In this document: positions 26,226 through 35,129 of the stretch, piece after piece
Layout of the letters: the number at the start of each line of letters is the position of its first letter
Position numbering within the stretch: the first letter of the stretch is position 1
Assembly: GCA_963794155.1 (NCBI GenBank)
Contig: CAWCCX010000024.1
Coordinates: 62,001 to 126,000, forward strand
Length of the DNA stretch: 64,000 nucleotides
DNA from: Roseiarcus sp963794155
Lineage (GTDB): Bacteria > Pseudomonadota > Alphaproteobacteria > Rhizobiales > Beijerinckiaceae
Direction of reading: 5' to 3'
The notes under the pieces: model-generated
Databases searched by the model: none
Seen by the model: only the letters and a program-made list of their open reading frames with translations
Told to the model about the DNA's origin: nothing
Made by a program: the position numbers and the translations under genes

Positions 26226-27115
26226 GCGTGACTGCCGGGAGCTTCGATCCTCCGGCGACGGTCGCCGCGCGACGCATGGCCCGCCTCCGCCATTGGGATA
26301 TTGGCGGCCTCGTTTTCACCTTGGTCACGCTATTCCTCGCAATTCTGTGGGCCTTTCCCCTCTATTGGGGGCTCGTGACGACATTCAAGCCGGAGTACGA
26401 GGTCGTGCGTCCCGGCGTTGGACTGTGGCCGGAACATTTCACCCTGGAGGCCTACGTCCATGTGCTGACACGAACCGAGATCGGACTCTGGTACATAAAC
26501 TCACTCATCACCTCGCTCGCCGTAACGGTGATCGTCGTCGCCATGGCCGCCGGCGCGGGCTACGCAATCTCGCAGCTGAGCTTTCCTGGCCGACGATTCT
26601 TCTGGTGGATGATTCTGGCGAGCTTCATGGTTCCGATCCAGCACGGATTGGTCGTCAACCACTTCATCCTGATGAACCAGTTCCACTTGATCAACACGCT
26701 GCCGGGCGTTGTCCTTCCTCAGCTAGTAGCCCCGGTCACGGTGATGATTTACAAGCAATTTTTCGATTCGGTGCCGAAGGACTTTCGCGAGGCGGCGGTC
26801 GTCGACGGCGCCACTGAATTCCAGCTCCTGTTTCGAATCTATCTGCCGATGAACTGGGGCATCACGACCGCGCTCGCCATCATCACGTTCATCGGCGCAT
26901 GGAACGTCTTTCTCTGGCCGTTCGTCGCCGTGAACACCGAAGACAAAATGAACATCACCGTCGGCATCACCCAGGTTCACGACGCATTCGGCGTCAGCTA
27001 CGCGCGGGATCTCGCCGTCGCCATGCTCGCCGCGCTGCCGGTCGCGCTCGTCTACCTCATATTCCAACGGCGGGTGACGCAGGCGATCATGCTGTCGGCA
27101 GGGATCAAGGGATGA
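26222..27115 (+). CDS. Sugar ABC transporter permease 2 (MalG/UgpE-like)
   Basis: A 297-residue inner membrane protein with six helices. The EAA loop is DFREAAVVDGATEFQLLFRI near residue 200, and AFPLYWGLVTTFKP is the usual first periplasmic entry. ATGA overlap with permease 1 at 26222 and with the ATPase at 27112 shows tight translational coupling of the importer. Confidence 0.92.
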   Translation: MSVTAGSFDPPATVAARRMARLRHWDIGGLVFTLVTLFLAILWAFPLYWGLVTTFKPEYEVVRPGVGLWPEHFTLEAYVHVLTRTEIGLWYINSLITSLAVTVIVVAMAAGAGYAISQLSFPGRRFFWWMILASFMVPIQHGLVVNHFILMNQFHLINTLPGVVLPQLVAPVTVMIYKQFFDSVPKDFREAAVVDGATEFQLLFRIYLPMNWGITTALAIITFIGAWNVFLWPFVAVNTEDKMNITVGITQVHDAFGVSYARDLAVAMLAALPVALVYLIFQRRVTQAIMLSAGIKG

Positions 27116-28224
27116 GCGCCGTGGGCGCGAAGAATGGGGGCAGCGCCGCGCCTCATGTCGAATTGAGGCGGGTGACGAAGCGCTACGGCGCGGTCACCGC
27201 GATCACCGATCTCAGCCTCACTGTGGAGAAGGGGTCGTTCACCGCGCTGCTCGGCCCATCCGGCTGCGGCAAGTCGACGCTCTTGAGGATGATCGCCGGA
27301 TTGGAAGAGATCACCGCCGGGCAGTGCTTCATCGACGAGGTCGACGTGACCGATATGCCGCCGGCGCAGCGGCGCATCGCCATGGTGTTCCAGTCCTACG
27401 CGCTCTACCCGCATATGACGGTGAGGCAAAACATCGCCTTCTCGCTCTCGGTCGCCGGCCAGCCGAAAAAGGTCCAGAACGAACGCGCGCTCGAAGTCGC
27501 GCGCATCCTGCAGCTCGAGTCCTATCTCGACCGCCGTCCGGCGGAGCTTTCCGGCGGCCAGCGCCAGCGGGTCGCGATCGGTCGCGCGCTGGTGCGCAAG
27601 CCCGAGGTCTTCCTGTTCGACGAGCCTTTGTCCAATCTCGACGCCAAGCTGCGCGTGCAGATGCGCCTTGAGCTCGCGAAGCTGCACGCCGATCTCGGCA
27701 CGACGATGATCTACGTGACTCACGACCAGACGGAGGCGATGACTCTCGCCGACAAGATCGTCGTTCTCGACAAGGGCGTGATCTCACAGGTCGGCTCGCC
27801 GCTCGAGCTTTACAACGCGCCCGCGAACAAATTCGTCGCCGCCTTCATCGGTTCGCCGGGCATGAATTTTTTCGGCGTCGACCTTACCGGCGTCAACGGC
27901 CGCGCGGCGAGCGTCGTTCTGCCGGGCGGACGAAAGGCCGAGGTGGCGGTGAGCGCGAGCGTGGCCGGCTTGCCCACGGCCGAACTCGGCGTTCGCCCCG
28001 AGCATCTCACCCTCGTCGAGCCGGGCGACGCCGCTGCTTTCACCGGCACGGTCAGGATCGTCGAGCATCTTGGCAATTCCACGCTCGTGTATGTCGCAAC
28101 GCCGGCCGGAGAACTCATCGTCGAGGGCGAAGGCGACCTGAAAATGAAATCCGGAGAACCGGTCGGCCTCACGCTCAGCGAAGCCCACGCGCATCTCTTC
28201 CGCGCGGACGGCGTGACGCTCTGA
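27112..28224 (+). CDS. Sugar ABC transporter ATPase (MsmK/UgpC/MalK type)
   Basis: A 370-residue CUT1 ATPase. Walker A GPSGCGKST near residue 48, Q-loop VFQSYALYPHMTVRQNI, signature LSGGQRQRVAIGRAL, Walker B VFLFDEPLSNLDAKLR, switch VTHDQTEAMTLADKI. The C-terminal OB-fold (TOBE) domain with GVRPEHL and LGNSTLVYV follows from about residue 240. This is the only ATPase gene for sugar import in the window, while a second set of binding protein and two permeases at 32095-35129 has none. ATPases of this type are known to serve several importers. Confidence 0.94.
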   Translation: MSAVGAKNGGSAAPHVELRRVTKRYGAVTAITDLSLTVEKGSFTALLGPSGCGKSTLLRMIAGLEEITAGQCFIDEVDVTDMPPAQRRIAMVFQSYALYPHMTVRQNIAFSLSVAGQPKKVQNERALEVARILQLESYLDRRPAELSGGQRQRVAIGRALVRKPEVFLFDEPLSNLDAKLRVQMRLELAKLHADLGTTMIYVTHDQTEAMTLADKIVVLDKGVISQVGSPLELYNAPANKFVAAFIGSPGMNFFGVDLTGVNGRAASVVLPGGRKAEVAVSASVAGLPTAELGVRPEHLTLVEPGDAAAFTGTVRIVEHLGNSTLVYVATPAGELIVEGEGDLKMKSGEPVGLTLSEAHAHLFRADGVTL

Positions 28225-28256
28225 CCTCCGCGATGGCGACGACGTTCCCGGAGCAG

Positions 28257-29186
28257 TCACGTCTCGGTCGTGAGCCTGAGCACGATGTCCTGGTCGTAGT
28301 TGCCGAACCCGCGCCCGAAAATATTGACTCCCCCTGGATGGCGGGCGTCAGGTTTCACCTCGATCCGGAGCCGGATCGAGTGGTGGGCGGAGATGTCGAG
28401 ATCCTTGGGCGTCAGCGAGGAGATTTTGACGCCGTCGACGAATGCGCCGTCGGGCGTCACTCTCCAGCTCTTCAGCATGCCGTATTGGCTGCCCTTAAGC
28501 TTCCACCAGTCGGGTGTGTAAAGACCGCGGTGATCGCCGAAATCGCCCGGGCTGGTCCAGACGCCGAGTTCGCGGCCATTGACCGCGACGGTGATGTCGG
28601 ACGGCCAGTTCGGCGGCGCGCCAGGCGCCTCGGAGGAAAGCTCGAGCGAGAACTCGAGCGCAGTGACCGCCCTGCCGACCAGCCGGGCGTTATTGGGAAA
28701 CTGATACTCGACAAAGCCTTGGGTGAACCACATAAGGCCGGCATTCATCCGGTCCGGATCGAGGAAAGTCCCCGGCACGTCGAGCAGCCCGATGATCCCC
28801 TGCGGCGAGCACAGGCCGCAAGGAGCGCTCACTTCGCAGCTCGTATAGAGCCCGATCGGCATCGCGACCTCGATGGCGTTGGCATTGACGCCGCGGACGT
28901 CGTCGCGAAACATCACCAGCACCTCGTCGAAGGCGGAGAAGCAGAGCTTCTGGTTGCCTTTCCGCCCTTTCTGGGTCTCCGTTCGGATGAGGCCGGCATT
29001 GGCGAGGATCTGAAGATTGGACGACACGGTCGATTGAGGCAGGTTCAGGGCCTCGGCGATGTCGTTGACGTTGACCCCGGGCCGCCGATGCAACAGACGC
29101 AATATTCGCGCCCGCGAGAGCGAAGCCAGGCCATGCACCACGTCCGGCCGCTCCACGGGATCGATCACCAGGAAATTGCGCGACAT
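28257..29186 (-). CDS. ArsR-type transcriptional regulator with a large C-terminal sensing domain
   Basis: A 309-residue protein. The N-terminal about 75 residues are a winged helix of the ArsR type: VHGLASLSRARILRLLHRR, DIAEALNLPQSTVSSNLQILANAGLIRTE. The remaining 230 residues include CEVSAPCGLCSPQGIIG (three Cys), WFTQGFVEYQFPNNA and a sugar-hydrolase-like beta region WPSDITVAVNGRELGVWTSPGD. I know similar ArsR-plus-C-terminal-domain regulators next to carbohydrate operons. ATG at 29186 follows GGAG. It is convergent with the importer ATPase and divergent from the GH2 gene. The TATC-N9-GATA dyad at 29217 lies in that gap and recurs before GH51 and the first importer, so it likely controls both. 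Confidence 0.85.
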   Translation of the reverse strand: MSRNFLVIDPVERPDVVHGLASLSRARILRLLHRRPGVNVNDIAEALNLPQSTVSSNLQILANAGLIRTETQKGRKGNQKLCFSAFDEVLVMFRDDVRGVNANAIEVAMPIGLYTSCEVSAPCGLCSPQGIIGLLDVPGTFLDPDRMNAGLMWFTQGFVEYQFPNNARLVGRAVTALEFSLELSSEAPGAPPNWPSDITVAVNGRELGVWTSPGDFGDHRGLYTPDWWKLKGSQYGMLKSWRVTPDGAFVDGVKISSLTPKDLDISAHHSIRLRIEVKPDARHPGGVNIFGRGFGNYDQDIVLRLTTET

Positions 29187-29216
29187 TCTCCGTCCTGCCC
29201 GCCCTCGCGGATTTTG

Positions 29217-29233
29217 TATCAGCTTTTCGGATA
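29217..29233. promoter_or_regulatory. Operator candidate C: TATC-N9-GATA
   Basis: A perfect dyad 30 bp upstream of the ArsR-type gene and 41 bp upstream of GH2, in an 88-bp divergent gap. It has the same half-sites and spacing as the site at 23704-23722. Confidence 0.55.
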
Positions 29234-29274
29234 TTTGGATAATTCGCGCCGTTCAGCTCTATCCGGAGCCAACC

Positions 29275-31959
29275 ATGCGCGCTGACGCCCCCGGTCGTCG
29301 CGCCACGCTGACGCTCGACGGGCTCTGGGACTTCGAATTCGAGGGGCCAACGGCGCGGCGCGGCGGCGAGGGCCATACGATTCGCTCGCCCGGGATTTGG
29401 CAGGCCCAGTTTCCGGCGCTGCGCAACGCGCAAGGCACGGGACGATACCGGCGCGGCGTCCAAGTTCCGCCGGGCTGGGCGGGGAAACGCGTCGTTCTCG
29501 TCTTGGAGGGCGTGTTCCACGAATCGGTGATCCTGGTCGACGAGGTCGCGGTCGCAGTTCATGGCGACGGCTGGACCCCGATCGAGGTCGACCTCACAGC
29601 GGCGCTCGACGGCGAGACCTCGTTCGTGCTCGGCGTCGACGCGCGCGTTCCCGACGATCGGAACGGCGGCCAATTCAGCCAGTCGCTTGCCGGCAAGCAG
29701 GACTGGTACGGGGACCAGGGCGGAATCTGGAAGCCGGCGCGTCTCGAAGCGCGCGATCCCGTCCATGTTCGCGAGCTTGCAGTCCGATCCTCCTACGACC
29801 TCGCGCGGGGGATCGTCATTGCGAAAGGAACGCTCTCGAGCGCCGCCCCGACAATCATTCGTCTGACGATCTTCCGGCTAGGAGAGGCGGTGGCGCAGCA
29901 CGACTTCGCACTTCGTTCGCCGGAGTTCGAATCCGAGGTCGAAGTCGCCAATCCTCACCCGTGGTCGCCGGATGCGCCCAACCTCTATGATCTCGCGGTC
30001 GAAGTCGTCCATGAGGGTCGGGTCGTCGATCGAGCGGAACGGCCGATCGGGTTCCGGCGGCTCGAGGCCAAGGACGGACGCCTCGTCCTGAATGGAGAGC
30101 CCTTCACCATGTTCGGCGCCCTCGATCAGGACTGGCATCCCGAGGAGGAATGCCGCCCGCCGAGCGCCGAGTTCCTCGAGCAGCGCTTCGCCCGCGCCAA
30201 AGCGATGGGATTGAACACGCTGCGCTGCCACGTCAAGATTCCGGACCGGCTCTATTTCGATCTCGCCGACCGGCTTGGACTCATCGTCTGGCTCGACATG
30301 CCCTACATGCAGTTCCTGGCGCCGGCGACGCGCGAGGCGCTGCGAAGGGTGTTCCGGACCACCGTCGCGACCCACGGCCATCATCCCTCGATCTCTATAT
30401 GGACGCTCTTCAACGAGGGGTGGGGGATCGATCTCGACGACAATCCGGACGACCGGCGGTGGCTGATCGAGACCTTCGACGCCATGAAGGCGCTCATCCC
30501 CGAGAGCCTGCTCGTCGACAATTCGCCCTGCTTCCCGCGCAATTATCACCTCAAGACCGACATCGAGGATTTCCACTGGTATAACGGCTTCCCCCACCAG
30601 AACGAGGCGTTCGCGGCGACGACGCGCGCCTTCGCGGCCCGGGCGGCCTGGACCTTCTCGGCGCATGGCGACGCCGAGCGGCGCGGCGATGAGCCGCTGA
30701 TCTGCTCGGAGTTCGGCGTCTGGGGACTGCCTCATCCGAGTGAGCTCCTGGCGACGGACGGCGGCGAACCGTGGTGGTTCGAAAGCGGACACGACTGGAA
30801 CCTGGGCAGCGCCTACCCGCATGGGATCGAGACCCGCTTTCGGGACGCCAGGCTCGAGCCGATCTTCGGCGACCTCGACGGCTTCGTCAGCGCGGCGCAG
30901 GACCTCCAGTATCGGGCGCTCAAGCGCCAGATCGAGACGCTGCGCTGGGAGCGGACGATCTCCGGCTATGTCATTACCGAGCTCAACGATACTCAGTGGG
31001 AATCGAACGGCCTTCTGGACGTTCAGAACCGCCCGCGCGCTTTCGCCGACCGGCTGGCCGACCTTCAACGGCCGTGGCTCATCATCGCGCGGACGCCCCG
31101 CACGGCGGTTCGCGCCGGCGAGCGTTTCGATGTTTCGGTGCGGCTCGCAGGCGCCGACAAATTGCCGGAGGGCGCGCGGCTCAATTGGCGCTTCGCCGGC
31201 AAGAGCGGCGCGGCCGCGCTTGGACCCGAGCCGACGACAATTGCGCTCGTCGCAGGGATCGTCGATGCGATCACCATCGTCCCGCTCGAGCTCGAGGCGC
31301 GCGACGGCGGCGGACGCGTGCTGTCGCGCAACGTGCTTGAACTCTGCATTGTCCCGGCGCTTGGCGGCGCCGCGCCGTCGCTGTTCCCGATCGACGGCGC
31401 CGCCTGGGAGACGCTCGCCGCGATCGGCTGGCCGAACCGCGCCGCGACGCCCGAGGAGGCGGCGATCGTGCTGGCGACGCGGCTCACGACCGCCCTTCGG
31501 GCGTCGCTCCTCGCCGGCCGCAAGGCGTTGCTGATCGCCAATTCCGCCGACGCACTCATCGACCCGCGGCGGAAGCTGCCCCTCAACGACCGGCACAACT
31601 TCCCCTCGATGCTGATCAGGGAGCGCGCGGGGACGCCGTGGGACGGGCAGTGGATGGGCGCATTCGCCTGGCGGCGCACCAATGGGCCCTGGTCTGGGCT
31701 GCCCGGCGGCCCGATGCTCGACGAGCACTGGAGCGGACTTCTGCCCGACCATGTCCTGACCGGCTTTCCCTCAACCGCCTTCGGCGGCCTGGTCGATTCC
31801 GGCGTCGCCGTGGGCTGGCTGCACCATGCCGCGGCGTTTTCGAAGCGCAGCTTCCTCGGCAAGGCCTGGCTCACCGTTTCGACCTTCAACCTGACCTCGA
31901 CCGAGGCTGTCCAGAACCCGCTCGCGCCGCATCTCCTAAAGGCGCTGGCGGAGAGCTGA
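29275..31959 (+). CDS. Glycoside hydrolase family 2 enzyme
   Basis: An 894-residue protein without a signal peptide. Three GH2 parts are seen: the jelly-roll N-terminal domain (LTLDGLWDFEFEG, GRYRRGVQVPPGWAGKRVVL, VHGDGWTPIEVDLTAAL), an immunoglobulin-like middle (NPHPWSPDAPNLYDLAVEV) and the TIM barrel. Barrel marks are MGLNTLRCHVKIPD, LIVWLDMP, the acid/base Glu in TLFNEGWG near residue 383 and the nucleophile Glu in ICSEFGVWG near residue 480. About 350 further residues form extra C-terminal domains. GH2 includes beta-galactosidase, beta-glucuronidase, beta-mannosidase and arabinopyranosidase; the sequence does not let me choose. ATG at 29275 follows CCGGAG. Confidence 0.9.
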   Translation: MRADAPGRRATLTLDGLWDFEFEGPTARRGGEGHTIRSPGIWQAQFPALRNAQGTGRYRRGVQVPPGWAGKRVVLVLEGVFHESVILVDEVAVAVHGDGWTPIEVDLTAALDGETSFVLGVDARVPDDRNGGQFSQSLAGKQDWYGDQGGIWKPARLEARDPVHVRELAVRSSYDLARGIVIAKGTLSSAAPTIIRLTIFRLGEAVAQHDFALRSPEFESEVEVANPHPWSPDAPNLYDLAVEVVHEGRVVDRAERPIGFRRLEAKDGRLVLNGEPFTMFGALDQDWHPEEECRPPSAEFLEQRFARAKAMGLNTLRCHVKIPDRLYFDLADRLGLIVWLDMPYMQFLAPATREALRRVFRTTVATHGHHPSISIWTLFNEGWGIDLDDNPDDRRWLIETFDAMKALIPESLLVDNSPCFPRNYHLKTDIEDFHWYNGFPHQNEAFAATTRAFAARAAWTFSAHGDAERRGDEPLICSEFGVWGLPHPSELLATDGGEPWWFESGHDWNLGSAYPHGIETRFRDARLEPIFGDLDGFVSAAQDLQYRALKRQIETLRWERTISGYVITELNDTQWESNGLLDVQNRPRAFADRLADLQRPWLIIARTPRTAVRAGERFDVSVRLAGADKLPEGARLNWRFAGKSGAAALGPEPTTIALVAGIVDAITIVPLELEARDGGGRVLSRNVLELCIVPALGGAAPSLFPIDGAAWETLAAIGWPNRAATPEEAAIVLATRLTTALRASLLAGRKALLIANSADALIDPRRKLPLNDRHNFPSMLIRERAGTPWDGQWMGAFAWRRTNGPWSGLPGGPMLDEHWSGLLPDHVLTGFPSTAFGGLVDSGVAVGWLHHAAAFSKRSFLGKAWLTVSTFNLTSTEAVQNPLAPHLLKALAES

Positions 31960-32011
31960 TGGGGCGGCGAACCTGTCTTGCTGTCCCGCCACCGCCGCGC
32001 TACAAAGATTG

Positions 32012-32025
32012 GGAAAAGCTTTTCT
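32012..32025. promoter_or_regulatory. Perfect palindrome GAAAAGCTTTTC before the second importer
   Basis: A 12-bp perfect palindrome within GGGAAAAGCTTTTCTC, 70 bp upstream of the binding-protein gene. Size and symmetry fit a LacI-family operator, though the central dinucleotide is GC rather than the common CG. The LacI gene is the last of this operon. Confidence 0.45.
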
Positions 32026-32094
32026 CACCCCGCCAGGGCGAGCAGGCTCTTTCAACGATAACAATGCATTCGTCATCATTCCCGGGAGGACCTC

Positions 32095-33342
32095 ATGACC
32101 ACACGGAGGACTTGCGGCGCGCTCGCCGCCACGCTGATCGCCTCGTCAGCCTTTGCGACGTCCGCTTTCGCCGATGCGATGACGATGTGGGTGCGGGCCA
32201 GCGGAACCAACGCCGCAGCGCATCTCGTCGATCTCTGGAACTCGACCCATGCCGACAAGATCGAACTCACCACCATCCCCGACAATCAGATGGTCACCAA
32301 GCTCGCGACCGGCGTGCAGGCCGGGGACGTGCCCGACCTGGTGTCGTTCGATCTCATCTATATGCCCGATTTCATGAAGGCCGGCTTCCTTGTCGACCTC
32401 ACGGCCGACCTTAAGGCAAACCCGAACTACGCTTCCGTCGCCCAGGCCTACAAGGACATCGCGACCTACGAGGGCAAGCTTTACGGCGCGGGCTTCACGC
32501 CGGACGTGTCGATCCTGGTGTGGAACAAGGATCTGTTCAAGAAGGCAGGGCTCGATCCCGACAAGCCGCCGCAGACGGTCGGCGAGATTCACGAGGACGC
32601 GAAGAAGATCCGGGCGCTCGGGCCCGACGCCTACGGCTTCTATTTCTCGGGCGCGTGCCCCGGCTGCAACATCTTTGCCACGTCTCCGATGATGGTGGCT
32701 GCGGGCTCGAAGATGCTGCCCGCCAACGGAAACGACGACGCGCTCACCGGCGACGGCGTCAAGGACGTGCTCGAAACGTTCAAGGAGATGTGGAGCGAGG
32801 GTCTTGTGCCAAAGAGCGCGCAGACCGACAACGGCGCGAATTTCACCGGCGAGTTCAAGACCGGCAAGATCGGCATCCAGGGCACGGGCGGCTTCCTGCT
32901 CTCCGAGCTCAAGAAGGACGTGCCGAACCTCAACTTCGGCGTCACCTTCCTACCGGGAGTCAAGGCCGGGCAAGTCTCTTCCTTCGTCGGCGGCGACGTC
33001 GTCGCGATCCCGGTCGGGTCCAAGCATGTTCCGCTCGCCAAGCAGTTCATCGCCTGGGAGCTGACCGACGAAGCCCAGCTCGAGGGGCTCGCCAAGAACA
33101 ACATCGTGCCGTCGCGGCCCGCGCTCGCCGACAACAAATATTTCGCCGCCGATCCGCGCGTCGTCGTGACCGCCAAGGCGATCGGCGTCGGGTATGTGCC
33201 GTGGGTCTTTCATTTCGCCGACATGGTGAACTCGGACTCGAGCCCGTGGATCAACATGTTCCAGCGCGCGATCTTCGACGGCGATGTCGACGGGGCGATC
33301 AAGGAGGCGCGTGAGAAGATGAAGGAGATCGCTGGCCAATAG
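32095..33342 (+). CDS. Sugar ABC transporter substrate-binding protein (second importer)
   Basis: A 415-residue CUT1-type binding protein with a Sec signal peptide (GALAATLIASSAFATSAFA). The mature part begins AMTMWVRASGTNAAAHLVDLWN and carries PDLVSFDLIYMPDFMKAG, YEGKLYGAGFTPDVSILVWNKDLFKKAG and EFKTGKIGIQGTGGFLLSEL. ATG at 32095 has GGGAGGA upstream. It shows little direct similarity to the first binding protein, so the two importers probably take different oligosaccharides. Confidence 0.92.
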   Translation: MTTRRTCGALAATLIASSAFATSAFADAMTMWVRASGTNAAAHLVDLWNSTHADKIELTTIPDNQMVTKLATGVQAGDVPDLVSFDLIYMPDFMKAGFLVDLTADLKANPNYASVAQAYKDIATYEGKLYGAGFTPDVSILVWNKDLFKKAGLDPDKPPQTVGEIHEDAKKIRALGPDAYGFYFSGACPGCNIFATSPMMVAAGSKMLPANGNDDALTGDGVKDVLETFKEMWSEGLVPKSAQTDNGANFTGEFKTGKIGIQGTGGFLLSELKKDVPNLNFGVTFLPGVKAGQVSSFVGGDVVAIPVGSKHVPLAKQFIAWELTDEAQLEGLAKNNIVPSRPALADNKYFAADPRVVVTAKAIGVGYVPWVFHFADMVNSDSSPWINMFQRAIFDGDVDGAIKEAREKMKEIAGQ

Positions 33343-33360
33343 CAGCCTTCCTCCTCATCG

Positions 33361-34242
33361 ATGCGACGAAGTCGAACCCTTCCGCAATGGCCGGGCTGGC
33401 TGTTCATGGCGCCAGCCCTGCTGTTCGTCGGGGTGTTCGTGGCGATCCCGCTCGGCCAACTGGTCGCCGTATCGCTGACCGACAGGTCGCTGCTCGGCGG
33501 CGGCAAATTCATCGGCTTGGCCAACTATTGGCGGATCTGGAACAACTCGAGCTTCTGGCGCGCGCTCGAGTTCACCGCCAAATACACGCTTGTGCTGACG
33601 CCGATCCTGATGGGCCTCGGATTTGCGCTCGCGCTGCTCACGGTCGAGAACACGCCGCTGAAGCGGCTCACCCGCACCATCGCTTTCCTCCCCGTTGTGA
33701 TCGGCCTGTCGAGTTCGAGTCTCTTGTGGTTCTGGCTCCTCGACGAACAGGTTGGGCTCTTGAACAAACTCCTGGTCGACCTGCGCCTGATTCACGAGCC
33801 GATCGTCTGGTTCGCCACCGCGGACCTCGCCTTCTGGGCGGTCGTGATCTCGATCACCTGGAAAGTCGTCGGTTTCGGCATGGTGCTGTTCATCGCCGGA
33901 ATCCAGTCGATCAATCCCGACATCCTCGAGGCCGCGCTGATGGACGGCGCGAGCTACTGGGGGCGCGTCCGGCTCATCATTCTGCCGCTGACCCGCCGGG
34001 TGTTGCTTCTGACGACGCTCGTGAGCGCGATCGGCTCGATGCTGGCCTTCGATCAGTTCTACATCATGACCTCCGGGGGACCGCGGGGCCAGACGTTCAC
34101 TGCCGTCTATTGGATCTACCAGAACTCGTTCATCTCGTTCAAACTCGGCTATGGCGGCGCGCTGTCGATCGTTCTGACGCTCATCATCCTCGTTTTCTCG
34201 ACCATGCAGATCGCGCTCACCGCCAGGAGCGCTGAGACATGA
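33361..34242 (+). CDS. Sugar ABC transporter permease 1 of the second importer
   Basis: A 293-residue, six-helix permease. First helix LFMAPALLFVGVFVAIPLGQLVAVSLTD, EAA loop DILEAALMDGASYWGRVRLIILPL near residue 185. It follows the binding protein by 18 bp and overlaps the next permease by 4 nt (ATGA). Confidence 0.91.
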   Translation: MRRSRTLPQWPGWLFMAPALLFVGVFVAIPLGQLVAVSLTDRSLLGGGKFIGLANYWRIWNNSSFWRALEFTAKYTLVLTPILMGLGFALALLTVENTPLKRLTRTIAFLPVVIGLSSSSLLWFWLLDEQVGLLNKLLVDLRLIHEPIVWFATADLAFWAVVISITWKVVGFGMVLFIAGIQSINPDILEAALMDGASYWGRVRLIILPLTRRVLLLTTLVSAIGSMLAFDQFYIMTSGGPRGQTFTAVYWIYQNSFISFKLGYGGALSIVLTLIILVFSTMQIALTARSAET

Positions 34243-35129
34243 CCGCGGCCGCGCTGACGAGCGAGTCCGAGCGGGCGATTTCCGCGCCGCGCGGCGGGCG
34301 CGCGGCTCCCGGCGTCTATCTCGCAACCGCCGCTTGCGTCGCGGTGATCGCGATCATGGCCGCGCCGATGGCGCTCTCCTTCCTCGCCTCGATCAAGACC
34401 GCGGCCGATGCTTCGGCGGTCCCCCCGCATTATTTGCCGCAGGCGCTGAGCTTCGAGAACTACGCCAAGGTCGTCAATTTCCAGGCAGGCCTCGCCGCCT
34501 ATGTGAGCAATTCCGGACTGGTCGCGCTGATGACGATCGCAGCCTGCATCGTGCTCGCAGCGCCGGCCGGCTACGGTCTGGCGCGCTTTGCGATGCGCGG
34601 CAAGGAGGTCGCGTTCCTCGGTCTGCTCGCGCCCATCATGATCCCTTATCAGGCGCTGCTCACGCCGCTCTACCTCGACTTCGCGAGGGTCGGCCTCGTC
34701 AATACCCATCTCGGGCTCGCGATCGTGCATACCATCCTGCAGCTGCCTTTCTCGGTCTTCCTCATGCGCAACAGCTTCGAGGCGATCCCGCGCGAGATCG
34801 AGGAGGCGGCGATGGTTGACGGCTGCTCGGCCTGGAAGCGGTTCACCCGCGTCTTTCTGCCCCTGGCCGTGCCTGCGATCGTGACCGTGGCGCTGTTTGC
34901 GTTCATCAACTCGTGGAACGAATTCCTCGCCGCGCTCATCTTGATGAACCGGGAGACCTCCTTCACGGTCCCGATCCTCCTGGTCAGCGTGCGCATCGGC
35001 AATCACGGCGCGGTCGACTGGGGCGCTCTGCAGGCGAGCGTCGTCATATCGATCATTCCCTGCCTTGTGGTCTATCTTGCCTTGCAGCGCTACTACGTCT
35101 CGGGCCTGCTCTCGGGCGCGGTCAAATGA
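34239..35129 (+). CDS. Sugar ABC transporter permease 2 of the second importer
   Basis: A 296-residue permease. The EAA loop is EIEEAAMVDGCSAWKRFTRVFLPL near residue 187; LASIKTAADASAVPPHYLPQ is the usual region before the periplasmic loop. ATGA overlaps both the gene before and the LacI gene after (35126). No ATPase gene follows. Confidence 0.91.
   Translation: MTAAALTSESERAISAPRGGRAAPGVYLATAACVAVIAIMAAPMALSFLASIKTAADASAVPPHYLPQALSFENYAKVVNFQAGLAAYVSNSGLVALMTIAACIVLAAPAGYGLARFAMRGKEVAFLGLLAPIMIPYQALLTPLYLDFARVGLVNTHLGLAIVHTILQLPFSVFLMRNSFEAIPREIEEAAMVDGCSAWKRFTRVFLPLAVPAIVTVALFAFINSWNEFLAALILMNRETSFTVPILLVSVRIGNHGAVDWGALQASVVISIIPCLVVYLALQRYYVSGLLSGAVK

Noticed and set aside
29878..31752. 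Minus-strand frame of about 620 codons opposite GH2
   Set aside because: Same shadow effect; the plus strand carries the complete GH2 motifs.
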